Assembly: GCA_027575765.1 (NCBI GenBank)
Contig: JANBPT010000287.1
Coordinates: 1-47,548, forward strand
Reading direction: 5' to 3'
From: Tieghemiomyces parasiticus
Taxonomy: Eukaryota > Kickxellomycota > Dimargaritomycetes > Dimargaritales > Dimargaritaceae
DNA: 47,548 nucleotides
Shown here: piece by piece, positions 20,650 to 29,100 of the stretch
How the letters are laid out: each line of letters starts with the position of its first letter
Numbering within the stretch: the first letter of the stretch is position 1
The notes under the pieces: generated by a model
What the model saw: only the letters and a program-made list of their open reading frames with translations
What the model was told of the DNA's origin: nothing
Database searches by the model: none
Made by a program: the position numbers and the translations under genes

Positions 20650-22456
20650 GGTGGTGGTGGTGTATGTATAAATATATATATATATAGTGAGGTTGGAGGG
20701 AACGCTATATTTTGGCAGCTGGGGAGTAGGAAGGAGAGGGCTGACCCGGATTCGACGGGGATGAAGCAGACAGGTGATGGCTGAGACGCGAAAGCCGCTA
20801 CGCCAAAGCAGCGGTGAATGGGAAGGGCGTACGACGGTGCTAGAGTAGGTGGAATGAAGTGAAGACGCAACACTAGGAACGAAAGCGAAAAGGGGGCGAA
20901 GAACGTAGGCTGTTGAGGTTTAGTGGAGAGAGTGGAAGGGGTACAGCCAGCTCCAGAAAATGAAAAAAGTTGGACAGGCGGGGGTGCAAGTCTAACGTGG
21001 CACCATATATGCACTAGAGGGCGGGGAAGGTACCTTAGTTGATCCGCGGGCAAAGAGCGGAGCGCGAATATTTGGGTATTGGCTAGTAATCCGCAACCTT
21101 TGCTGCCGCCCGGTCCTTCGCCGCCGGCGCGGTTTTCTTTTTTTCCACCTCACTCCCGATTCCAGTTTAATTTTGATGAAGTCTTCCAACAGCTGGACTA
21201 AGAGTGTACGGGCCTATCTGCGGGTCGAGCGGGCAACTCCCTGTCGGTTCACATTAAACGTTGGCATGCCGCGGCATTTATAGGGCGCCGTCAGGGCGCA
21301 TACCCTCCCGTTGGCCGTATGCGTGCGAAGAGGGAATGCGCGCTATGTGGCTTAGGGACCCGTGCGACACCGTGTCCTATGGCCGGACTGCCGGTATCCT
21401 GACGGCGGCTGCCCTAGCGGGGTTAGTCGGCAGCCTCTCGACCATTTGCGCAGCGCATCGTATCGGCATCCGGAAAGGGAATGCCCGAGCTTTCCCTGCC
21501 TATTCCAATGGCCTGGCCACTGCATACATCCGGTCCGCGCGTGCCCTTCTAGTTATGGCAAGCAAAATCCTTCGGGCCAGGCCTTGGGGGCCGCCCATCC
21601 GCACTGACCACGCACCACGCCCCGCCTCCGACGCTGCAGCCTTGACCTTGGCGAACAACAGAGGGCAGTAAATACGCGTGACCCCACCCCACCAACCACC
21701 TCCCCGTTCACGGCCGAAATTTCCCCCCACGGTGGGACCTATCGCGGTACGGTATTGGTCCCCTCTGGCCACCGCCTCCCCTTGCGCCCCTCAGTGTCCT
21801 TCGCCCACCTTCTCTCGTGTGGTCGACCCACATGCGTCCGCCCCGCCTCCCTCCCTCCCGGATTGTCCATCGTCCACAGCCCTTCCTGATTGCCTCCCTT
21901 CCCGTCACCTTCTGCACTTTATCTTTTGCACTTTCGCGCGGCCGCTGTCCAAGGTTATCCCCAACCCACCCTCCTTTTCTCTCCGCCGCGCCTGCAGCCT
22001 GGCGTTGTATTCGATCTGCCTGTTCGTCCCCGCACCTTGGGACCCTCCTCGCTACGCTTTGTACCTCCGCCGACCCTGCCGCCCGCTTTTTATATTGGTT
22101 AGCGTTCCGTGCCGGTTCGCCACACCCACGCGCCTGCTTCCCCCTCCTGGACCCCCTCACCCTTCCCTTTCCTCTGCTTAGCCGCCACGTCGCGGCACAC
22201 TCTCCGCGTGCTCCAACGCGTACTGGACCCCACGCGTTGCTCCCAAAAAATATCCTCAAGTTGCCACCACTGCCGAGCTGGTGACTTGGCCATTCCGCCC
22301 ATCTGGCCCCACGATCACAACCCACCCCCATCATCCAAAGCCCATCAGCCGCCAGCCCTCTCTCTCAGTCTCTCTCTCCCTTTTACCAGCCCGCCTCTGG
22401 TCTCCGTCTTTCCCGGCCCTTGCTAGTTACCTAGTCCGCCCGCCACGCGAGACCCG
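20650..22456. other. Intergenic between UHRF1 and the Snf2-type gene (divergent promoters)
   Basis: The left part is purine-rich on the plus strand (the UHRF1 leader on the minus strand), with a TA tract at 20672. The right part, about 21680-22456, is strongly pyrimidine-rich on the plus strand and leads into the Snf2-type gene. Between them, 21285-21671 is open on the plus strand with an Ala-rich hydrophobic stretch but has no motif or start signal, so it is not called. Confidence 0.5.
20672..20686. repeat. (TA)n tract in the UHRF1 leader
   Basis: A TA run 23-37 bp upstream of the UHRF1 start codon on the minus strand, followed by a (CCA)n stretch touching the ATG. It may double as an AT-rich promoter element. 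Confidence 0.8.
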
Positions 22457-25400
22457 ATGGACACGATGCCGGACTCAACCGCCCCGCCGCCAACCTCCAC
22501 TGCCGCCGCCCCCGCGGCGTCCGCACCAGGCTCCTCGGCTGTAACCCAGGAGCGCCTCATGCAGGTGCTCAAGTCTATCCAACATCTCAAGAGCCAGGGT
22601 CACACCGAGGCCACCCATCCGGAGCTCGCCGTACTGGTGGGCTGGGTGCAGCGCTACAGCCAGCAGCGCGCCCTACACAACCAACCGGCCCGGGCCCCCG
22701 CGCCGGCCGAGCCGGCCGGCGAAGTGCCCTTTTCCGAGGCCCAGCTCAACGCACTCAAGGTGCAAATCCTAGCCTACCGCTTCATCTCCAAGAATCTTCC
22801 CATTCCGGACAACGTGCGCGATGCCCTCTTCTCCGCCATGGGCAGCGTTAGTCCCGCCGAATTGGCGGCCATGGAGGACCCCACCAGTGCGGTGGGCAAG
22901 GTTGTGGAGGCCGCCCGCATCCAGGCCCTGGACCCGGCTTCGCTGGCCCTTGAGAAATCCTACTACGCCCCCTTTCACCTGCTGAAGCAACACCTCACGG
23001 ACCCGCGGCCGGCCTCCGTGCTGCAGCGCCTCGTCATCCCGGGCCTGACCCCGCCGGGCCTGGACCCCCACGCCCTACTTGACGAGCGCGAGCGTCGCAT
23101 CGAAGGCCGCGTGCGCCAGCGCATTGAGGAGCTCGAGGCGCTTCCCAGTAACCTGGCCAACGGCCCGGCCGAGGGTGACGCCCCGCCCCAGGCCGGCCAC
23201 AAGCTACGCGCCCTGATTGAGCTGAAGGCCCTTCGCCTGCTCGAGAAGCAGAAACAGATGCGTCGTGACATCCTCGAGGGCATGCACAAGACCACCACCC
23301 TGGCCACCGCCAACGACCGTACCGCCTTCCGCCGCGTCAAGAAACTGTCTAAACGCGACGCCCGCCTCACCGAGAAGCTGGAACGCCAGCACCGCCTGGA
23401 ACGCGAGAAGCGCGAGCGCCAGCGCCACGCCGAGCGTCTGCAGAACATTCTGACTCATGCCCGTGAGCACACGGCCTGGCATCGCAACGCCCAGACGCGC
23501 CAGGTCCGTCTGGGTCGCCTGGTGCTCAACTTCCACGCCCACGTCGAAAAGGAGGAGCAGAAGCGCATTGAGCGCGTGTCCAAAGAGCGTCTGGACGCCC
23601 TGCGCGCCAACGACGAGGTGGCCTACCGGAAGCTGCTGGATCAGGCCAAGGATAGCCGCATCTCTCACTTGCTTTCGCAGACCGACGCCTATCTCGAATC
23701 CCTGTCGCAGGCCGTGCGTCGCCAGCAGACCGAGGCCCTGCACTCTGACCCGACCCTCCGGGGCGGCGAAGAACTCATGGAGGAGACGGCGGGCGGTGAC
23801 CCGTCCAGCTATGCCTACGCTGGCGACGGCCTCCCGGTCGATGACTATTACGAGTCCTCCCATCGCATTAAGGAGACGGTCGACCTCCAGCCTTCCATCC
23901 TGGTCGGTGGCACCCTTAAGGACTACCAGCTCAAGGGCTTGCAGTGGATGGTATCCCTCTACAACAACCGACTCAACGGCATTCTGGCCGACGAGATGGG
24001 TTTGGGCAAGACCATCCAGACCCTTTCGCTCATCACCTTTTTGATCGAGCGCAAGCGCCAGAACGGACCTTACCTGGTGATCGTCCCGCTGTCCACCATG
24101 CCGAACTGGATTTCCGAGTTTGAGCGCTGGGCTCCCTCCGTGCGCACCGTGGTCTACAAGGGCGCCCCGCCCGCTCGTCGCGCCCTGCAGCAGAACGCCC
24201 TGCGCCACGGCGACTTCCAGGTCCTGCTCACCACTTTCGAATACATCATCAAGGACCGCCCCGTGCTCAGTCGCATTAAGTGGGTGCACATGATCATCGA
24301 CGAAGGTCACCGTATGAAAAACACCAAGTCAAAGCTTACCCAGACCATCAATCAGTACTATTCCACCCGCTACCGCCTGATCCTGACGGGCACCCCGCTC
24401 CAGAACAACCTGCCCGAGCTGTGGGCTCTGCTTAACTTTGTACTGCCGCGCATTTTCGACTCGGTGACCAGCTTTGACGAGTGGTTTAACACGCCCTTCG
24501 CCTCGGCCGGCGGCGGCGACCGGATCGCCCTAACGGAGGAGGAGGCCCTACTAGTCATCCGCCGCCTGCACAAGGTGCTTCGCCCGTTTCTGCTGCGCCG
24601 CCTCAAGAAGGACGTCGAGTCCGAGTTGCCCGACAAGGTGGAGAACATCATCCGCTGCCGCCAGTCCGCCCTGCAGCTGTCGCTATACCACCAGATATCC
24701 AAGCACGGCATGCTGCTGACTGGTCAGAAGGAGAAGGGCAAGGGTGTCCGGGGCCTGAGCAACACCATCATGCAGCTCCGCAAGCTGGTCAACCACCCCT
24801 TCGTGTTCGAGGAGGTGGAGAACCTCGTCAATCCCACCTCCACCAACAACGACTCACTGTACCGGTCCGCGGGAAAGTTCGAGCTGCTGGATCGCGTACT
24901 CCCCAAATTGTTCCGCACGGGCCACCGCGTGCTTATGTTCTTCCAGATGACCCAGGTCATTACCATCATGGAGGACTTTCTGCAGTTGCGCGGCTGGCGT
25001 CACCTACGCCTGGACGGGTCCACCAAGCACGAGGACCGGTCTGCCATGCTCAAGATGTTCAACGCCCCCGACTCACCGTATCTCATATTTCTGCTGAGTA
25101 CGCGCGCTGGCGGCTTGGGTCTCAACTTGCAATCTGCTGACACCGTCATCATCTTCGACTCGGACTGGAATCCACACCAGGATTTGCAGGCCCAGGACCG
25201 CGCCCACCGTATCGGGCAGACCAAGGAGGTGCGCATTCTGCGGCTCATCACCGAAAAATCGGTCGAAGAGAGTATTCTGGCGCGCGCCCAGTACAAGCTG
25301 GACATGGACGGCAAGGTCATCCAGGCCGGCAAGTTCGATCAGAAGAGTACTGCCGAGGAACGCGAGGCCTACCTGCGCTCCCTACTGGAGGTCGACCCGG

Positions 25401-26824
25401 CCGAGGAAGCGGAAGAGGAAGGTTACGACGACGATGACCTGAACGAGATTCTGGCCCGCAGCCCCGAGGAGCTGGCTCTCTTCAAGCAGATGGACGAGGA
25501 GCGTGAGGCCGAGGAGAAGGCAGCGTGGGAGGCGCGTGGCGGAACCGGCCCGCCCCCCGAGCGGCTCATGACCGAGGCTGAGGTGCCCGAGATTTACCTC
25601 CAGGAAGTGGACACAGAGGCCGACCAGCGCGAGCTGGCCAACCTAGAGCGCCGCAACCGCGTTCGCAACGCCGTGCACTACGATGACGTGCTGTCAGAGG
25701 AGCAGTGGATGGATGCCATCGAGGACGGTGACGACGTGGAGGAACTCGCCCGTAAGAAGCGCGAATCCCGCGAACGCCGGAGGGCAAGCCAGGCGGCCCG
25801 TGAAACCGGGGAGGGCGGCGGCGGCGCTGATTCAGCTGGCAGCGGTGGTGACGATGACGACGACCATGTACGGGCCGCCGCCCCGGTCACCCCGGCCCCG
25901 GAACGCAAACGTGGGCGGCCGCGTAAACACCCCATACCCGAAGCCGCGACGGTGGACGGGACGCCAGCGACCACCCCGCGCGGGAAACCCCGCGGCCGGA
26001 AGCGGGCCGACGACGACACGGTCAGCTTGGAGGACGGGAGCGGCGGTGCGGCCACTCCCGGGTCAGCCAGTAAACGTGGGGGCGCGACCAGCCGGCACCC
26101 GGCCAAGCGGCGCAAGACCGCGGAGGCCGACCCACTCCCACCACTCGTACGTGCCGCTCTCAGCCGGGTGTTTGAGCGCGCCTACGAGGCGGTACTGAAC
26201 TGCGCGGACCCGGCGGATGGCCGGCTACGCAGCGACCTGTTCATTGAGCTACCCAGCAAGCGCGAGTACCCCCAGTACTACACTGTGATCCGGCGACCCA
26301 TCGCCATGAGCCAAATCCGTAAACGCATGCGCAGCGCCTACTACCTGTCGGTGGCGGACTTCCGGGCCGATTTCGAGCAGATGTTTACCAACGCGTGTAC
26401 ATTTAACGAGGAGGGGTCGTGGGTCTACGTGGACGCCCAGGAGATGAAACGTGTCATGGAACAGGCCCTGGAGGCCATGTGTCCAGCCGCCACCGGCGGT
26501 GAACCGGCCGAGCTGCTTGAGTGGAAGGCTGGTACCGCCACCAATGCTACCGCCACCGCCGTTGGACCGTCTACCCCGACCTCCTCCGTTACCACACCGG
26601 CCCTGACGAAGGTCGCCAGCTTGCCCACTCACCTGGATGGCGCAAGTGAGGCCGGTACCCCACGGACGACTACTGGATTGCCGGAGGGCGGAGACGATGG
26701 TAGCCAGGGATCCGAAACCCCAACAGCCACGGCCACGTCCCCGGGCAAGGGTGGCGACGCAGCGGACCCTTCCAGTCAGCGCGACGGACCCATGACGCTG
26801 TCGGTCAACCATCTTCTCAACTAA
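22457..26824 (+). CDS. SNF2: SWI/SNF or RSC chromatin-remodelling ATPase (Snf2/Sth1/BRG1 family)
   Basis: A single exon of 1455 residues. It uses ATP to slide or evict nucleosomes as the motor of a SWI/SNF-class complex in the nucleus. Domains in order: QLQ (~92-127, starting FSEAQLNALK), HSA-type basic helix (~300-375) that binds actin-related proteins, DEXD helicase lobe (~480-700) with DEMGLGKT at ~511-518 and DEGH near 614, helicase C lobe (~815-960) with RAHRIGQ near 915, SnAC region (~1000-1100), two AT-hooks (RGRPRKHP near 1150 and PRGRKRA near 1178), and a C-terminal bromodomain (~1225-1345) with EYPQYYTVI...RKRM and the acetyl-lysine asparagine in NACTFNEEG. All motor motifs are intact. 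QLQ plus HSA plus bromodomain puts it in the Snf2 subfamily rather than ISWI or CHD; Snf2 versus Sth1 cannot be separated. Two possible starts 9 bp apart (MDTM). Confidence 0.96.
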   Translation: MDTMPDSTAPPPTSTAAAPAASAPGSSAVTQERLMQVLKSIQHLKSQGHTEATHPELAVLVGWVQRYSQQRALHNQPARAPAPAEPAGEVPFSEAQLNALKVQILAYRFISKNLPIPDNVRDALFSAMGSVSPAELAAMEDPTSAVGKVVEAARIQALDPASLALEKSYYAPFHLLKQHLTDPRPASVLQRLVIPGLTPPGLDPHALLDERERRIEGRVRQRIEELEALPSNLANGPAEGDAPPQAGHKLRALIELKALRLLEKQKQMRRDILEGMHKTTTLATANDRTAFRRVKKLSKRDARLTEKLERQHRLEREKRERQRHAERLQNILTHAREHTAWHRNAQTRQVRLGRLVLNFHAHVEKEEQKRIERVSKERLDALRANDEVAYRKLLDQAKDSRISHLLSQTDAYLESLSQAVRRQQTEALHSDPTLRGGEELMEETAGGDPSSYAYAGDGLPVDDYYESSHRIKETVDLQPSILVGGTLKDYQLKGLQWMVSLYNNRLNGILADEMGLGKTIQTLSLITFLIERKRQNGPYLVIVPLSTMPNWISEFERWAPSVRTVVYKGAPPARRALQQNALRHGDFQVLLTTFEYIIKDRPVLSRIKWVHMIIDEGHRMKNTKSKLTQTINQYYSTRYRLILTGTPLQNNLPELWALLNFVLPRIFDSVTSFDEWFNTPFASAGGGDRIALTEEEALLVIRRLHKVLRPFLLRRLKKDVESELPDKVENIIRCRQSALQLSLYHQISKHGMLLTGQKEKGKGVRGLSNTIMQLRKLVNHPFVFEEVENLVNPTSTNNDSLYRSAGKFELLDRVLPKLFRTGHRVLMFFQMTQVITIMEDFLQLRGWRHLRLDGSTKHEDRSAMLKMFNAPDSPYLIFLLSTRAGGLGLNLQSADTVIIFDSDWNPHQDLQAQDRAHRIGQTKEVRILRLITEKSVEESILARAQYKLDMDGKVIQAGKFDQKSTAEEREAYLRSLLEVDPAEEAEEEGYDDDDLNEILARSPEELALFKQMDEEREAEEKAAWEARGGTGPPPERLMTEAEVPEIYLQEVDTEADQRELANLERRNRVRNAVHYDDVLSEEQWMDAIEDGDDVEELARKKRESRERRRASQAARETGEGGGGADSAGSGGDDDDDHVRAAAPVTPAPERKRGRPRKHPIPEAATVDGTPATTPRGKPRGRKRADDDTVSLEDGSGGAATPGSASKRGGATSRHPAKRRKTAEADPLPPLVRAALSRVFERAYEAVLNCADPADGRLRSDLFIELPSKREYPQYYTVIRRPIAMSQIRKRMRSAYYLSVADFRADFEQMFTNACTFNEEGSWVYVDAQEMKRVMEQALEAMCPAATGGEPAELLEWKAGTATNATATAVGPSTPTSSVTTPALTKVASLPTHLDGASEAGTPRTTTGLPEGGDDGSQGSETPTATATSPGKGGDAADPSSQRDGPMTLSVNHLLN

Positions 26825-28013
26825 TCTGCTTTGCCAACGTTACCCTCTAGATCATTACTCCCCCTTTCGAATTGCACATGACCGTTATATTTGAATCCTC
26901 GCTCCTTCTCCTTTTTTTTGCACCCTGTGTGGCCCCATTGTTTAAGTATACCCCCTCTCCCTCCTTCCGGATGATAAATTCTCAACTTGTTAAATTTGTG
27001 CTGCAACCTTGTTTGTTTTTTTTTAGCTTGGGCTGACGGGAACTCTATTATGCAAGACGAACTAAGCCAACGCAGTGTAGTACTCCAAAAACAAAAACTA
27101 CTAAGTTCACGGCCACTCTACCGAGGTTGTACATGAAGCTTTCAATTGTCGTCATGTGAATACCTGTAAGGTAAGGTGTCGCTTTGACTTTACTGGGTGG
27201 CCAAGGTAACCCTTTTTATGGACATCCAGAAATGACCGGGTCTTTTCATAGGCGATCGGATGGCCATTGGAGGGTTAAATGTCTGCCCCTCCCTCTTCTG
27301 CAGGAAAGTTATGGAGAAAAGTCGAACTCGAGACGGACTTTGGGGACTCGGGGGCTAAGCCTACTTGCACGCCTACCTCCGGAGTAGTCACAGGTGTCGT
27401 ATGCGGGGGAGGGGGAGGGTTTCAAACCTACCAAATCGGAAAGGATACGGAATGGTTTAGCGGCCGAACGTGGCTGGCCACGTTACAGATCTGTTTGCTT
27501 GGGATGTGATCACAACCGGGGGGGGGAGGGTCTGGTTGTGATGAACGGTTCAAGACCGACAATGTTTGGTGCAGGTTGCAGGCTACTCTTTGGTCAAGGC
27601 AACCGCCATGCTCACAACTTCTTTTTTTCCCCGATGAAGCGATTGGTCTGCTAGCATAGCTGAGCTGTGACTTAGTAAACAATGTCGATGCCCCTCTCCC
27701 TTTTTTTGTTAGGTCGTTTGGTACGTCCATGGCTCATCACCAGTGCTGGAGGGGGGGGGGGTTTATCTCCGAATTGCATCCCTCCCTCCCGCATCATGGT
27801 ACCGATTCTTTTCAACCGTCACAGCTACATTTATTGGTCCTACTATCCTCCTCCCTGGCGACTGGACGTTTTTATAAAAACCCGTGCCACGACAGCTCTG
27901 GTCCAGTACGAAACCTAAAGTGCATCGCACACCCAAATCAATACCTAACTAGCGTCACTTTTGCCCCTCATCTACCCCACTCCTCTCACTATCCCCGTCC
28001 ATTCTACGTCACC
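26825..28013. other. Intergenic between the Snf2-type gene and the orphan gene
   Basis: It begins AT-rich (3' end of the Snf2-type gene, T run near 27016-27024) and includes long G runs at 27517-27526 and near 27751-27761. It ends with a TATAAAAA box and a pyrimidine-rich leader for the gene at 28014. No gene was recognised. Confidence 0.45.
27873..27880 (+). promoter_or_regulatory. TATA box of the orphan gene
   Basis: TATAAAAA, 134 bp before the start codon of the gene at 28014, followed by CT-rich sequence. Confidence 0.5.
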
Positions 28014-28529
28014 ATGAATCACACCAACCTCGCCTTTGCCCGCAGAAGCACCCTCTACAAGCTATTTGACCACGAACTTGACGGCGCCGAAGGCGAGAAG
28101 GGCGGCATGATTGCCAACAAGTCTCTGCCGGACCTCTACACTCCGTTGACCAAGTGTGGTATGGTCGAAAATATCTTGCGGGGCCTGTTCGAAACTCTAG
28201 ATCCGACTCACGAGTTTTTACCCGACGGTCGACTCTACAATATTTGTTTCAGGTCGAGCCTTAAAATTATGTTTATTTTCAAGCTTCGGTTCCGCGACGA
28301 AGTGGGTATCCAGTTCATCGATTGCGAAACCTACCCTCTTGCCCCGTCCGTTCTCCAGTACCAGCGTATCGTGCGCAACAGCGAGTTCGCCAGTGGCTTC
28401 TTCACTCATGTAGTGTCGACCGTCGACGATGTGCCCAAGTACCTACGGAGCAGCGAGTTCAAACTGGTCCTGGCCCGACACTTCCTCGAACTTCGGCATA
28501 TCTCCGAGGACATTTTTGCCATCGCCTGA
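28014..28529 (+). CDS. Hypothetical 171-residue protein, no family recognised
   Basis: A single exon with start context CACCATGA after a pyrimidine-rich leader, a TATA box 134 bp upstream and an AATAAA 152 bp downstream. The frame is also open upstream of this ATG, but the ATG fits the leader pattern of neighbouring genes. The protein is mixed alpha/beta in character. It has an N-terminal stretch with LYKLFDHEL and PDLYTPLTKCGM, a central basic hydrophobic strand pair (KIMFIFKLRF), then QFIDCETYPLAP, and a C-terminal helical part with VLARHFLELRH. There is no signal peptide, membrane segment or known catalytic motif. I do not recognise it. It could be a lineage-specific protein or a small compact domain of a known but diverged family. 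Confidence 0.6.
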   Translation: MNHTNLAFARRSTLYKLFDHELDGAEGEKGGMIANKSLPDLYTPLTKCGMVENILRGLFETLDPTHEFLPDGRLYNICFRSSLKIMFIFKLRFRDEVGIQFIDCETYPLAPSVLQYQRIVRNSEFASGFFTHVVSTVDDVPKYLRSSEFKLVLARHFLELRHISEDIFAIA

Positions 28530-28680
28530 GCTTGACGAGTATAGTGGTTGACTAGTATCGTGGTGAGCGCATCGGCTAGGCCGACCAGTTCGCTCTAGAC
28601 CTGAGTCCAAAATCGTCGGCTACCCCTAACTGCACATGGGCTTTGGATGCGATAGAACATGACATCTTCTTTAGCGAACT

Positions 28681-28686
28681 AATAAA
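28681..28686 (+). terminator. Candidate polyadenylation signal AATAAA
   Basis: An exact hexamer 152 bp after the stop of the orphan gene at 28014-28529. Confidence 0.5.
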
Positions 28687-29100
28687 GCTACTTCGCCACC
28701 GCCTTTACCTTAGTGGTGGGCCATAACCTCCCTCGCTCCTCAGGCTGGCACATTTATATATAACCTATTTCAACGTGTCTGGGCATGGGTGCGGTATGCT
28801 GTTGTGATGGAATGGCGGTTAGATACTTAGACATGTGCCCTCGCCGACCTTATTCGTTGGTATTTGGATAGAAGCAGCCATTCAATATGTTAGGGGAATG
28901 CCTATTTGCGAGCTCAGGGCCATGGTGTACGTAGCCATCAGTTCCCGTTCCAAGGAAGCACGCACCATGGCGACAGAATCAATATTTAGCCATAAGACAA
29001 GCCACGCACGAGTGAAATTCATGGCCCGATGTACACAAACGGACTACGTATCGCCCCCCGAGTCTAACATACTTGTTTTTTTTACCTATGTGTTGTGAAG

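Noticed and set aside
21261..21671. 136-residue plus-strand frame upstream of the Snf2-type gene
   Set aside because: It begins without ATG; the first ATG is far inside, there is no leader pattern, and no family was recognised.
23204..24310. 368-residue minus-strand frame opposite the Snf2-type ATPase
   Set aside because: Antisense shadow of the helicase region; the sense strand has all catalytic motifs.
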